64,000 nt of DNA from Secundilactobacillus angelensis (GCF_012641075.1 NZ_JAAXLJ010000005.1:1-64000), one strand, 5' to 3'. Counted from the stretch's first letter, positions 9,525-19,013 are shown. The notes: generated by a model not told the origin, from the sequence alone. Translations and numbers: made by a program.

Positions 9525-9606
9525 TACGATCGTTCCTCCTAATATCATGATGTACTTGTTTCAACGCCAGCAGGAACGATGAAATTCGAGCTGGTTTCCC
9601 ATAGAC

Positions 9607-9649
9607 AAGCGGAAAATCAAGGCTAAATGTTTCGCCTGATTTTCCGCTT
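9607..9649 (-). promoter_or_regulatory. stable hairpin between pstS and pstC
   Basis: AAGCGGAAAATCA and TGATTTTCCGCTT give a 13-bp perfect stem, continued by GGC/GCC past a single-base bulge. No T-run follows, so it is not a simple terminator. In ABC operons such hairpins often stabilise the binding-protein mRNA or lower downstream expression. Confidence 0.65.
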
Positions 9650-9669
9650 ATAGGGCATGTGTAAAAGAT

Positions 9670-10566
9670 TTATTTTGTCACAACGTTTTTAGCGTTCTTA
9701 GTTACTTTCATGTCATGAATGCTGATGTAGCCAAGTTTGTTGACTAAGCTGCCTTGAACCTTGTCAGAACTCATGTATTTTAAGAAACCTTCAGTTGCTT
9801 TATCAGGTTGACCCTTCGTGTACATGTGTTCGTATGACCAAATCGTCCACTTGTTAGATGTCACGTTTTTATCGGTTGGTTTTACATTATCAATGGAAAG
9901 AGCTTTAACTTTTTCGTTCACGTATGAGAAAGCTAGATAACTGATCGCACCAGGTGTTGATGAAACCAGTTTTTGAACGGTACCGTTGGAATCTTGTTCC
10001 TGAGAAGTAACGGCCTTCTTACCTTCAAGTACTGCCCCTTCAAAAGTTGCTCGAGTACCTGAACCCTGGGCGCGATTGATGACAGCAATCTTTTGATCCT
10101 TGCCGCCAACTTGTTTCCAGTTGGTGATTTTACCTGTGAAGATGTCACGTAATTGTGCCATGGATACGTTGGTTACACCAGTACTAGGGTTAACAACCGG
10201 TGCCATACCTACGACAGCAACCTTGTGGTCAACTAATTTGTCCGCCTTGATGCCTGATGACTGTTCCGCAAAAATATCTGAGTTACCAACTTGAACTGCA
10301 CCTTGTTGAACTTGGCTTAAGCCGGTACCCGACCCCCCACCTTGAACGGTGAGATTAACGTTCTTGTTTGAAGCCTGGTAATCCTGGGCTGCTTGTTCAA
10401 CTAATGGTTGAAGAGCAGTTGAACCAACAGCAGTAATCTTCGTGACCTTTGCAGCTTTAGTATCATCAGAAGCTGACTTCTGACTAGACTTCGAACCACA
10501 ACCTCCTAATAACAGGCCAGTGAGACTAAAAGCAACTAACGTGGAAACCAGAGTTTTCTTATGCAT
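9670..10566 (-). CDS. pstS: phosphate ABC transporter substrate-binding lipoprotein PstS
   Basis: The 298-residue lipoprotein captures phosphate outside the membrane. Its signal peptide ends in LLLGGC with the lipidated Cys at about residue 23, followed by a Ser/Lys-rich linker. Phosphate-binding motifs are VGSTALQPL, GGGSGTGL, and RAQGSGTRATFE. It is the first gene of the pst operon behind a Pho box. ATG 10566 has AAAGGGG nine nt ahead; ATG 10572 is in frame but only 3 nt from it. Confidence 0.95.
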   Translation of the reverse strand: MHKKTLVSTLVAFSLTGLLLGGCGSKSSQKSASDDTKAAKVTKITAVGSTALQPLVEQAAQDYQASNKNVNLTVQGGGSGTGLSQVQQGAVQVGNSDIFAEQSSGIKADKLVDHKVAVVGMAPVVNPSTGVTNVSMAQLRDIFTGKITNWKQVGGKDQKIAVINRAQGSGTRATFEGAVLEGKKAVTSQEQDSNGTVQKLVSSTPGAISYLAFSYVNEKVKALSIDNVKPTDKNVTSNKWTIWSYEHMYTKGQPDKATEGFLKYMSSDKVQGSLVNKLGYISIHDMKVTKNAKNVVTK

Positions 10567-10626
10567 GAGCATATTCCCCTTTAAATGGATTGTGTCTTAG
10601 AAGGATTAATTCCTAAGCACAAGGTC

Positions 10627-10680
10627 AGTATAAAAGGTCTGCGTAAAGTTAATGTATAGGTCATGTAAAGTTTATGTAAA
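10627..10680 (-). promoter_or_regulatory. Pho box and promoter of the pst operon
   Basis: On the minus strand four hexamers, TTTACA, TTTACA, TATACA and TTTACG, lie exactly 11 bp apart (10675-10680, 10664-10669, 10653-10658, 10642-10647). This is the TTHACA direct-repeat layout bound by PhoP/PnpR-type regulators in Firmicutes. A TATACT -10 box lies at 10627-10632, 9 bp after the last repeat, so the repeats cover the -35 region as in Pho-activated promoters that lack a good -35. Confidence 0.88.
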
Positions 10681-10748
10681 ACGGGTTTTGTTGGGCATGA
10701 AAACGTGGGATAACTATGGTAACAACCGAAATGAAAAGGGGAAGCCTC

Positions 10749-11462
10749 ATGGAAAAAAGCATTTTGCTGGTTAGTGATAACGCTAATCTCTTAAAACGAT
10801 TGAGACAAATTATGGCTGATTGGCAGGTGATTAGCAGCCCAACGTATTTACCAGACTTCTTATTAAACCGTGATAACCAAACTTTAATTATTTTGGACTT
10901 AGACCATTTCTTTTCATTAGGGCATCGAATCGACACGCTGATTTTGATGCGTCAGCAGTTTCGTGGGCCACTATTAGCGATTCACAGGAAAAAACTAGGG
11001 ATCAGTATGCTCTACGATGTGTTTGATCGTTACCATTTTGATGAACTACTCTCTCTAGAGATGGGGAACCGTGAATTACGCGCCCGAATTCAGCAAAAGA
11101 TTTGGCGTTGTTATCAGCCACAATCAGAAAGCCGAGAAATGCTTAACACCGGACGGCTGCAAGTCGATTTTCAACACTATATGGTCACCATCAACGGTCG
11201 TCAGCTAACCATGGGCCCAGTGGATTTTCGGCTACTAGTCTACTTCATGCAACATGAAAACGTAGTCCTAACACGGAATCAGATTGCTGAAAGCGTCTGG
11301 CGTAACGGCCGAGACTCTACGCTGCGTTCGATTGATTCACACATCAGCAAACTACGAAAATTGATTGAGATTGATGCTAAAAATCCTCAATGTTTAAAGA
11401 CGGTTCGCGGCTTTGGTTATATCTTTAAAAGTCCAAGTGAAGAGGCACAAGCCAGGAACTAA
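10749..11462 (+). CDS. orphan OmpR/PhoB-type response regulator with a degenerate receiver domain
   Basis: This is a 237-residue protein. The C-terminal winged helix (about residues 135-230) is clear: LTMGPVDFRLLVYFM, LTRNQIAESVW, SIDSHISKLRKLIE and LKTVRGFGYIF. The N-terminal receiver keeps an Asp in LIILDLD, but the acidic pair reads S-D, and the usual Thr/Ser and Lys positions are not recognisable (LLAIHRKK and LLSLEMGN). No histidine kinase is adjacent. Its divergence from pstS across a Pho box suggests it regulates phosphate uptake; that is inference. ATG 10749 follows AAAAGGGGAAG; the frame upstream to 10716 is unlikely. Confidence 0.85.
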   Translation: MEKSILLVSDNANLLKRLRQIMADWQVISSPTYLPDFLLNRDNQTLIILDLDHFFSLGHRIDTLILMRQQFRGPLLAIHRKKLGISMLYDVFDRYHFDELLSLEMGNRELRARIQQKIWRCYQPQSESREMLNTGRLQVDFQHYMVTINGRQLTMGPVDFRLLVYFMQHENVVLTRNQIAESVWRNGRDSTLRSIDSHISKLRKLIEIDAKNPQCLKTVRGFGYIFKSPSEEAQARN

Positions 11463-11505
11463 CTGCTATAATAAGACCGAATAGTATACTTGAAAGGATG
11501 GTTTT

Positions 11506-11973
11506 ATGGCGGACTATATTCACGAGATAAGAGCATTAGTCGGACACCGGCCAATGATTTTGAATACTGCAGCGGGTGCTTTACTGGACGAGGATAATCG
11601 ATTGCTGCTACAAGAACGGGCTGATACAGGCGACTGGAGCTTCCCAGGTGGCTACATGGAATTTGGTGCCAGCTTTGCCGAAACCTGCCAGCGTGAATAC
11701 CTTGAAGATGCTGGTATTGAAGTTGAACCGGTTAAACTGATTCAGTTATTTGATAAGGATTTTTATACTTATCCTAATGGTGATCAAACGCAGCTTATCA
11801 CGGCGCTGTATTTAGTTCGCCAAACGGGTGGCAAACCACTGGATCACGTTACTGATGAAACCAAACAAGTTAGGTATTTTGATCTAGATAACTTGCCGAC
11901 TTTATTTAATGATCAGTCTAAGAAAATGGCACAAGCGGTCATTGACGAGGTGAACTCATGGCAGGCCGGCTAA
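11506..11973 (+). CDS. Nudix hydrolase
   Basis: The 155-residue protein contains a Nudix box at about residues 45-67 (GGYMEFGASFAETCQREYLE then DAGIEV). The REYLED core that binds metal is present. The Glu usually found at position 7 of the box is Ala. Nudix enzymes hydrolyse nucleoside diphosphates linked to another group, and the substrate here is unknown. The start follows AAAGGATGG. The gene overlaps the next by 16 nt, so the pair is co-translated. Confidence 0.88.
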   Translation: MADYIHEIRALVGHRPMILNTAAGALLDEDNRLLLQERADTGDWSFPGGYMEFGASFAETCQREYLEDAGIEVEPVKLIQLFDKDFYTYPNGDQTQLITALYLVRQTGGKPLDHVTDETKQVRYFDLDNLPTLFNDQSKKMAQAVIDEVNSWQAG

Positions 11974-12758
11974 AGTTAGCACCACACCAACCCAAGCAAC
12001 ATGATGCTTATGTGATCAATAACCAGACCGCAACCTTAACTGCAGATGGCAGTCATGGCATACAGCTTGATTCTGGGACAATGGTTGAAGTGACGCGTGA
12101 ATTTACGGATGACCACGGTGAACATTGGTATCAATTAAGTGACGGTGACTATGTATTGAAAAATGCCGTTACTTTGGCTCCGAGCTTATGGCGATTAGCC
12201 CTCGAAAAAGGTCAGCAACTTGTTAATCTTCATGCCGAAAACATCAACCAAATTTGGTGGGGAATGCCCAACGGCTGTGAACCTGCAGCACTGCTTGAAG
12301 GCTTGCACGTTAAGAATTACGCGATGACATTTGATTATTTAAGTTTTTTAAAGGAGATGCCCAGGGCGGCTGACTTTAACCCTTACCATGGGTTTGGTGG
12401 AGAACCTGATCAGGATGTCCCCGGACACTTTGAAGCGATTTTTCCGGAGCCGTTAGTTGAATGGGCAAAAAGATATGCCCCGGTCACGAATTTGAGTGGT
12501 TTACCTGCTGAAGAATTCCCACTTCATTTACAACAAAAAAAGCCCATCGTGGCTTACGTCACGGTGGGCTTTGAACAACCAGAATGGTCACAATATTCTT
12601 TCGGTCAAGCGTTAAGTAATAATCACGCGGTGCTAGTTGACGGCTGCTTTGGTAAACTTTTGCACGTTTCTGACCCGATAGATGGCCGTTACTGGCTGAG
12701 TATCACTGACTTTAAGACGGCTTATAATGCACGTCATTGGGCTGTCGAAATTAATTAG
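11958..12758 (+). CDS. C39-like cysteine peptidase family protein, apparently cytoplasmic
   Basis: This 266-residue protein has the papain-like C39_2 layout in its second half: Cys in WWGMPNGCEPAALL, His in NNHAVLVDGCFG and Asp in HVSDPIDGRYW. The N-terminal third resembles a small SH3-like domain (GTMVEVTREF, HWYQLSDGDYV). Most proteins of this type in lactobacilli are exported, but no signal peptide is visible here. GAGGTG precedes the ATG inside the end of the Nudix gene. Its stop overlaps the stop of the convergent peptidase gene. Confidence 0.75.
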   Translation: MAGRLKLAPHQPKQHDAYVINNQTATLTADGSHGIQLDSGTMVEVTREFTDDHGEHWYQLSDGDYVLKNAVTLAPSLWRLALEKGQQLVNLHAENINQIWWGMPNGCEPAALLEGLHVKNYAMTFDYLSFLKEMPRAADFNPYHGFGGEPDQDVPGHFEAIFPEPLVEWAKRYAPVTNLSGLPAEEFPLHLQQKKPIVAYVTVGFEQPEWSQYSFGQALSNNHAVLVDGCFGKLLHVSDPIDGRYWLSITDFKTAYNARHWAVEIN

Positions 12759-13849
12759 ATGCCTAGCTGAGTTTGCAGCCGAGCAACTTCAGGATCTTGA
12801 TAGTGAGTTTGGTAGCCCTGTAAGGCATCTTGCAAACTGAGACGGGGATTACCTTTACGATCATTTAGAGTTGTTGCGTGTGTTAGCACACTTAAAATGG
12901 CTTCTTCGACCACTGAGACCGTCATCCGGAAGTAACGGTCAATTTTATCATCTGTGATGGCGGCCTGCGAAGACAGCTCGGTTTTGGGATAGTGGGAAAT
13001 GCGGTTGGCGGTGGAAAACGCTAAGACAATTTCACCACTACCGTTGCCAATAAAGGCACCGGTACGAGTGATGCCAACGCTGGCACGTTTAGCGATCCGG
13101 GTTAATTGACGAGAATTGAAGGGAATATCGGTTGCCAGAATGGTGACGATACTGCCCTTTTCTTTTTGCTTTTTTTCAGCATTAAAGGCCGCTAATTTTT
13201 CACCTACTGGCACGTTATAGATGTTAAGGTCTCGCAGAAAACCATAGTTTGATAATACCAGTGCCCCCATTGTAAAGGACTTGCCATCAATCTTGATGAC
13301 CCGGCTGGCAGACCCGATACCACCCTTCAAATCATAGCAGCTCATACCAACACCGGCGCCAACGGTTCCTTCCTCGAAGGACTGACCAGTATGATGCAGT
13401 GTTTTCAATACGTCTTCCTTGGTGATAAAAACATCACGAATGTCATTAATATCGCCGTCGTTGCACTCCATGATGACGGGATTAACGGTACTGGTGGTAT
13501 CGCCAATCGCAGGGTTTTCAGCCATCATGTCTTCTGCTAGTGCGGTTTCAGCGGTACCAACGGCAAAAGTATTCGTGAGGACAATCGGCGTTTCAAGTGT
13601 GCCTAATTCGTTGATTTGAACGAGACCGGTACTCTTACCGAACCCGTTGATGACGTGAGCGGCAGCGGGTAGCTTGTTGAGAAAAACGTTGTCGGTGGTT
13701 GGCTTAACTACCGTGATACCGGTATGGTGGGTGCCACTGTTAAAAGTTGTTTGTCCCACGGTCACGCCGGGCACGTCGGTAATCAAATTTAACGGTCCAC
13801 GAACTGAATCTGTGCTAATGGTGTCTAAAAAGGGTTTTGAGAGTCCCAA
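12755..13849 (-). CDS. P1 family peptidase (DmpA/BapA-type aminopeptidase)
   Basis: The 364-residue protein belongs to the S58 family, whose members cleave themselves before a Ser that becomes the N-terminal nucleophile and then act on N-terminal residues or beta-peptides. The cleavage site is visible as GGIGSASRVI. LITDVPGVTVGQ at the N-terminus and NGSGEIVLAFSTANR near the C-terminus are family hallmarks. The start is TTG 13849, 7 nt after AGGAGG. Convergent with the C39-like gene, sharing 4 nt at the stops. Confidence 0.9.
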   Translation of the reverse strand: MGLSKPFLDTISTDSVRGPLNLITDVPGVTVGQTTFNSGTHHTGITVVKPTTDNVFLNKLPAAAHVINGFGKSTGLVQINELGTLETPIVLTNTFAVGTAETALAEDMMAENPAIGDTTSTVNPVIMECNDGDINDIRDVFITKEDVLKTLHHTGQSFEEGTVGAGVGMSCYDLKGGIGSASRVIKIDGKSFTMGALVLSNYGFLRDLNIYNVPVGEKLAAFNAEKKQKEKGSIVTILATDIPFNSRQLTRIAKRASVGITRTGAFIGNGSGEIVLAFSTANRISHYPKTELSSQAAITDDKIDRYFRMTVSVVEEAILSVLTHATTLNDRKGNPRLSLQDALQGYQTHYQDPEVARLQTQLGI

Positions 13850-14060
13850 AATAGTGCCTCCTCTTAATAATGACGAATTAAAACTTCAATAAATGATAAA
13901 ACGGTGAGATAATCTAACTCATTATAGCAATTATTTATTGGTAATGGCACAGTTTACGACCAATATACTTGCCATTGTTTTCCATCAAACAGCCGTAAAA
14001 CAATAAATTTTACGTCAGAATGTGTTACAACTAGGACAATTAATGTTAAGGAGCGATTTC

Positions 14061-14903
14061 ATGCTGAAACAAGATGGCCATTCACACACCGAGTTCTGTC
14101 CTCACGGCAGTGGCGATGATGTAGAATTAATGATTCAAAAAGCAATTCGTCTAGGATTTGAACGTTACAGTATTACTGAACATGCGCCGTTACCAACCGC
14201 ATTTAAACAAGAGTACGCAGGCCTGGAGACTGGCTACACAGAAGCGTCCATGGCAATGAGTGATTTGCCAGCTTATTTTAAAAAGGTCAAACGGATGCAA
14301 GATAAGTACGGAGCAAAGATTCACATCAACGTCGGTTTTGAAGTCGACTATTTATCTAACCACGTGCAGTGGACACGGGATTTCTTGAACGAATATGGGC
14401 CACAAACAACTGACAACGTTTTGTCGGTTCACTTTATGCAGGGGGCTAATCATAAGTTTTGGTGTGTGGACGACACACTGACAGATTTTGAAACCGGATT
14501 GCTGACACCCGCGGAGAATGGACAAGCACTGTATCGCCAGTATTTTAGGGCCGTTACAGAAGCGGTCACGGCAGATTTGGGTCAATATGCACCTAAACGA
14601 ATCGGTCATATGACGCTGATTAGAAAGTTTCAGGATTATTTTGGATTACCACGGATCTATGATGCTGATACGTGGCAGGTCATCACGACACTACTACAGA
14701 CCATTCAACAAAAAGGTGACCAACTTGATTACAATGCTGCCGGTCTTTATAAGGAGTTCTGCAACGAAACCTACCCGGATGATGCCATTCTTAAGCAGGC
14801 TCAGCAGTTAAAGATACCACTGGTTTATGGGAGTGACGCGCATAGCATTAAAGAGGTGGGTCACGGCTATCATACTTTGATGGCAATGATCAATGCTAAA
14901 TAA
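14061..14903 (+). CDS. hisK: histidinol-phosphatase, PHP type
   Basis: The 280-residue enzyme removes phosphate from histidinol phosphate, the penultimate step of histidine synthesis. It has the PHP-domain metal motifs DGHSHTEFCPHG at the N-terminus, SITEHAP, GFEVDYL and GSDAHSIKEVGHG near the C-terminus. The chosen ATG follows AAGGAG; an in-frame start at 14022 lacks one. It lies just upstream of the his operon but outside its T-box, so its control probably differs. Confidence 0.92.
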   Translation: MLKQDGHSHTEFCPHGSGDDVELMIQKAIRLGFERYSITEHAPLPTAFKQEYAGLETGYTEASMAMSDLPAYFKKVKRMQDKYGAKIHINVGFEVDYLSNHVQWTRDFLNEYGPQTTDNVLSVHFMQGANHKFWCVDDTLTDFETGLLTPAENGQALYRQYFRAVTEAVTADLGQYAPKRIGHMTLIRKFQDYFGLPRIYDADTWQVITTLLQTIQQKGDQLDYNAAGLYKEFCNETYPDDAILKQAQQLKIPLVYGSDAHSIKEVGHGYHTLMAMINAK

Positions 14904-14985
14904 ATTTTAATTTAACTAAACGTGATTAAATTAGGAGATTGTTAGGTTATTTGGCTCAAATTAATGAGAATTATTAAAGGTTACG
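14904..14985. other. short AT-rich spacer before the his promoter
   Basis: No gene and no convincing terminator are visible between hisK and the his promoter. Confidence 0.4.
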
Positions 14986-15015
14986 TTGACAAATTAAAAT
15001 TTGGTGTTAAATTAT
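14986..15015 (+). promoter_or_regulatory. probable his operon promoter
   Basis: TTGACA (14986-14991) is a perfect -35. An AT-rich -10 (AAATTA or AATTAT) sits 17-18 nt downstream. The T-box leader begins about 40 nt later. Confidence 0.55.
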
Positions 15016-15049
15016 ATACAACAATTAAAATTGAATGACAAAATAAGTT

Positions 15050-15333
15050 GTGATTAGAACAAGTAGTTGATCCCCAATGTGCAGAGAACTTGGAATGCTG
15101 GAAGCCAAGTGATTGGGACAACGAAACACCTCTATGAACTGATCAGCCGAATGAAGTAAGCTGCTCCGCATGTTTAGCGTTATCAGGGTTACCTTAACTG
15201 TTCTTGAAGTGTCTTCAATGACTAGTTATTGGCAACGTAAGGTCGTCATCGTGAGGTGACGACAAATTGAGGTGGAACCGCGATGATATCGTCCTCGCAA
15301 ACTAATTTATTTAGTTTGCGAGGATTTTTTGTT
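15050..15333 (+). promoter_or_regulatory. T-box leader, histidine-specific
   Basis: Stem I shows the CAGAGA motif and a GAA-A-CAC specifier at 15123-15129; CAC is a His codon. The T-box GGTGGAACCGCG lies at 15271-15282. It is followed by an intrinsic terminator with CCTCGCAAACTAA pairing TTTAGTTTGCGAGG and a T-run ending near 15331. Uncharged tRNA-His would stabilise the antiterminator and allow hisZ-hisC transcription. Confidence 0.93.
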
Positions 15334-15352
15334 TATCCAGGAGGAGGACAAC

Positions 15353-16498
15353 ATGATTAAAAATCGAAACTTGCCAAGTGGGACGCGAGATGAATTTGGG
15401 CCGCGAGCTGCTGTTAAAGAAACAATTTCCGGACAACTGTTTTCAATCTTCAAGCAGCGTGGTTTTACTAAGCTAACCACACCAATTCTCGAGTACGCTG
15501 ACGTCTTTAAACCACTGAACCTTGATAATTACCGGCCATATCAATTGCTGGATGAACAAGGGGAGGCATTAGTGCTTCGACCAGATTTGACTCTGCCGGT
15601 GGCACGGATGATGAGCACTACCGGGGTTGAACTACCAGCTAAATGGTACTACGGCGGCGATGTTTTCCGAGTCAAGAAGCAATTATCAGGCAGTTACAAT
15701 CAAGTCACTCAAGCTGGTATTGAATTAGTTGGTTCTAGCAGCATCAAAGGTGAACTTGAGTGTTTAACGATTGCACTAGCAGGATGCCGGGCCACTGGTG
15801 TTAAAGAAATGACTTTAGAATTAAGCGATGCTCGGTTTGTGGAAGCCGTTTTAGCAGCATTGCCAGTGCCAGAACCGACGAAGGTAGCGCTTAAACAAGC
15901 CCTGTTCGCCAAGAACTTGACAGTTTATAACCAGATTTCAGCGTTACTGACTGATACCGAATTTGGTGGTTTTCTTGGTGAATGGCCGTGGCTGTTTGGC
16001 GATTTTGATACGGTGATCAATGTCGTCAAACGTCTACCAAAGATTTCAAAGGTGCAGACAGTCATTGATAATTTGACCGCTGTGAATCAATTTATTAAAG
16101 AGCTCGCTCCTGAGCAGCGAGTTGTCCTCGATCTCAGTATTCCGTCACCGCAGACTTACTATACTGGCATGGCATTCCGAGGTTACACCCAAAACGCGTC
16201 AGATTATTTGTTCAGCGGTGGTCGTTACGATGATTTGTTAACCAGTTTTCAGCAAATTAAAGAGCCAGCTGTTGGGTTGGCCTTTGATGTTGATGCCCTA
16301 GCTGACCGGGTGCCGTTGCAAGATGCACCGCGACAAACTTTGATTTATTTCGACTCTGATCAGTGGCAGCAGGCGGAAATACTATTGAAAGAAACTCCTA
16401 ACAGTACGTTATGCTTGGCCGACAGCCGTGAAGAGGCTAACCGAATCGCTGTCAGTAACAATCAGCAACTATTGGATTTAACGAAGGAAGGTGAGTAA
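15353..16498 (+). CDS. hisZ: ATP phosphoribosyltransferase regulatory subunit
   Basis: The 381-residue protein is a catalytically inactive relative of histidyl-tRNA synthetase that partners the short HisG and confers histidine feedback. Visible class II synthetase-like parts are LPSGTRDEFGPRAA, LVLRPDLTLPVARM, and YYTGMAFRGYT with GGRYDDL. The start follows AGGAGGAGG directly behind the T-box terminator. First gene of the operon; hisG begins 1 nt after its stop. Confidence 0.95.
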   Translation: MIKNRNLPSGTRDEFGPRAAVKETISGQLFSIFKQRGFTKLTTPILEYADVFKPLNLDNYRPYQLLDEQGEALVLRPDLTLPVARMMSTTGVELPAKWYYGGDVFRVKKQLSGSYNQVTQAGIELVGSSSIKGELECLTIALAGCRATGVKEMTLELSDARFVEAVLAALPVPEPTKVALKQALFAKNLTVYNQISALLTDTEFGGFLGEWPWLFGDFDTVINVVKRLPKISKVQTVIDNLTAVNQFIKELAPEQRVVLDLSIPSPQTYYTGMAFRGYTQNASDYLFSGGRYDDLLTSFQQIKEPAVGLAFDVDALADRVPLQDAPRQTLIYFDSDQWQQAEILLKETPNSTLCLADSREEANRIAVSNNQQLLDLTKEGE

Positions 16499-17137
16499 AT
16501 GCCAATCAAGATTGCGTTAACCAAGGGCCGGGTGGAACAGCAAGTGGTGCCGTTACTTGAAGCAAGCGGAATTGACTGTAGCGGTATTCGTCATAAGGGA
16601 CGGCGGCTAATCTTTAATGAAGATCCGGTGTACCAAACAATTTTAGTTAAGGGGCCCGATGTCCTCACTTATCTCAATAGTGGGTCGGTTCATCTAGGCA
16701 TTGTGGGCAGTGACATTTTGGCTGAGCAGAACAACACTCAGTACGCCATGATGGATTTAGGGGTTGGCCGGTGCCGATTCGTTCTAGCTTCTACCAGTAA
16801 TTTCAATCCTCAGCAAGCTCGCAGGAAGATTATCGCGACCAAATACCCCAACATCACGAAACGCTATTTTCAAAGTATTGGTGAAGATGTGGAAATTATT
16901 CGCATCGAGGGCTCGGTAGAACTAGCACCGCTGATCGGCCTAGCAGACGCCATTGTCGATATTACCGAAACAGGGACGACATTACGGGAAAATAACCTTC
17001 ACGTTTATGCTGAATTACAGCCAGTCAGCACTCAACTGGTGGTGAACCGGTTAGCTTTGAAACAATATCAGTCGCAAATTAGAACCTTAGTTGAAAATCT
17101 ACAGCAAGCTAAACTTAAATTAGGAGTGAATGAATAA
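16499..17137 (+). CDS. hisG: ATP phosphoribosyltransferase, short form
   Basis: The 212-residue catalytic subunit joins ATP and PRPP in the first step of histidine synthesis. The short form lacks the C-terminal regulatory domain, which is why HisZ is needed. Motifs are IALTKGRVE, VGSDILAE, and the PRPP-binding DAIVDITETGTTLREN. Its stop overlaps the hisD start (ATGA). Confidence 0.97.
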   Translation: MPIKIALTKGRVEQQVVPLLEASGIDCSGIRHKGRRLIFNEDPVYQTILVKGPDVLTYLNSGSVHLGIVGSDILAEQNNTQYAMMDLGVGRCRFVLASTSNFNPQQARRKIIATKYPNITKRYFQSIGEDVEIIRIEGSVELAPLIGLADAIVDITETGTTLRENNLHVYAELQPVSTQLVVNRLALKQYQSQIRTLVENLQQAKLKLGVNE

Positions 17138-18417
17138 TGAAAATATTTAAAAATCAGACTTTAAATCAATTACTTGAACAAGTTGATCGTCAAACTGATC
17201 AGCAAGCCAACCAGCCGGAAGTTGAAGCAACCGTTGCCGGAATCATTGCCAACGTCATCAAGAATGGTGATAGAACATTAAAAGAGTATAGCCGCAAATT
17301 TGATAAAGTCGAATTAGATAGTTTGCGAGTGCCACAAGCTGACATTGACGCGGCGTATGAAAATGCAGACCAGGATTTGATTGACGCCTTGAATTTAGCT
17401 AAGAACAACATTATCAGCTACCACCAAAAAGAGATTCAACACGGTTTTGTTGATGCGGAACAAAAGGGTGTTGTCCGTGGTGAAAAAATCACCCCGTTAG
17501 CAGCTGTTGGTTTGTATGTTCCCGGTGGTACTGCCGCTTATCCATCATCCATTTTGATGAACGTCATTCCCGCTAAACTCGCTGGCGTGGGCAAAATCGT
17601 TATGGTAACACCGCCACAAAAGGACGGTATTGGCCAAGCCGTTTTAGCCGCCGCTAAGATTGCCGGCATTGATGAAATCTATCAAGTCGGTGGTGCGCAA
17701 GCCATTGCCGCTTTGGCATACGGGACTGAGAGCATCCCTCGAGTGGACAAAATTACCGGTCCAGGCAATATCTTCGTTGCTGTTGCTAAGAAACAAGTCT
17801 TTGGCCAAGTTGATATCGATATGATTGCCGGTCCCTCAGAAATCGGTGTGATTGCGGATGATGCGGCCAATCCTAAAGAGGTAGCCGCTGACTTGCTTTC
17901 CCAAGCGGAACACGACAAGATGGCGCGGCCAATGATGGTCACGCCGAGTGAAAAATTTGCGGTCGCTGTTAGTGATGAAATCGACCGTCAAGTGAAGACA
18001 TTACCCCGTGAAGAAATTGCCAGTGCCTCCGTTGCCAATAAAGGCTTTATCGCAGTAGTGGATGACCTTGATGAGGCCTTTACCGTCATGAACGCCATTG
18101 CGCCAGAACACTTGGAAATCGAGTTGGAAGATGCTATGCAGTATCTTAACCAAATTAAGAATGCCGGTTCTGTATTCTTAGGTTTCAACGCTTCAGAACC
18201 CGTGGGTGACTATGTTGCTGGTCCTAACCACATTTTGCCAACCGGGGGGACTGCTCGATTCTTCTCACCACTTGGGGTTTCAGACTTTGTTAAACGGACT
18301 CAGTTTGTCACCTACTCAAGGGAAGCCTTGAAGAAGGAAGAAAGGGCGATTACAACGTTGGCACGAGTTGAGGGGCTTGAAGCCCACGCCCGAGCTGTTG
18401 AATCACGATTTAACTAA
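17137..18417 (+). CDS. hisD: histidinol dehydrogenase
   Basis: The 426-residue zinc enzyme oxidises histidinol to histidine in two NAD-dependent steps. Signature stretches are [47 protein letters not shown], and APEHLEIE with the catalytic Glu-His pair. Full family length; translation is coupled to hisG through a 1-nt overlap. Confidence 0.98.
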   Translation: MKIFKNQTLNQLLEQVDRQTDQQANQPEVEATVAGIIANVIKNGDRTLKEYSRKFDKVELDSLRVPQADIDAAYENADQDLIDALNLAKNNIISYHQKEIQHGFVDAEQKGVVRGEKITPLAAVGLYVPGGTAAYPSSILMNVIPAKLAGVGKIVMVTPPQKDGIGQAVLAAAKIAGIDEIYQVGGAQAIAALAYGTESIPRVDKITGPGNIFVAVAKKQVFGQVDIDMIAGPSEIGVIADDAANPKEVAADLLSQAEHDKMARPMMVTPSEKFAVAVSDEIDRQVKTLPREEIASASVANKGFIAVVDDLDEAFTVMNAIAPEHLEIELEDAMQYLNQIKNAGSVFLGFNASEPVGDYVAGPNHILPTGGTARFFSPLGVSDFVKRTQFVTYSREALKKEERAITTLARVEGLEAHARAVESRFN

Positions 18418-18428
18418 GGAGGCTCACC

Positions 18429-19013
18429 ATGAGAGAAGCAACGGTTAAACGCAATACTAATGAAACACAAATTGAACTGAGTCTAAATTTAGATGACTAC
18501 GATACGATCAGTATTGATACCGGAATTGGTTTTTTGAACCACATGCTGGACGCCTTTGCTCGGCATGGCCGGTTTGGTCTTGTAGTTAAAGCTAATGGTG
18601 ACTTAAACGTTGACCCCCACCACACGACTGAAGATGTCGGGATTGCCTTGGGGATGGCGTTGAAACAAGCACTAGGTAATAAGGAGGGGATCGAACGTTT
18701 TGGTTCAGCTTTGATTCCTTTAGATGAAACGTTGAGCCGAGTGGTCATCGACCTGTCAGGACGTAGTTATTTGGTATTCAAGGCTGATTTAACAAATCCG
18801 CGACTTGGTGATTATGACACTGAAGTTACCGAAGATTTCTTCCAAGCCTTTGCTTTTAACGCTGAGTTAAACCTTCACGCGGAAGTCCTTTATGGCAGGA
18901 ACACCCATCACAAGATTGAAACCTTATTTAAGGCACTTGGTCGCGCGCTTCGGGCTGCAGTGACCATTAATCCAGAAATCAAAGGAGTGCCATCTACCAA
19001 GGGAGTGATTTAA
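18429..19013 (+). CDS. hisB: imidazoleglycerol-phosphate dehydratase
   Basis: The 194-residue monofunctional enzyme dehydrates imidazoleglycerol phosphate. The manganese-binding repeats are [28 protein letters not shown] and GRNTHHKIE. There is no fused phosphatase domain, consistent with a separate HisK. Its stop overlaps the hisH start. Confidence 0.98.
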   Translation: MREATVKRNTNETQIELSLNLDDYDTISIDTGIGFLNHMLDAFARHGRFGLVVKANGDLNVDPHHTTEDVGIALGMALKQALGNKEGIERFGSALIPLDETLSRVVIDLSGRSYLVFKADLTNPRLGDYDTEVTEDFFQAFAFNAELNLHAEVLYGRNTHHKIETLFKALGRALRAAVTINPEIKGVPSTKGVI

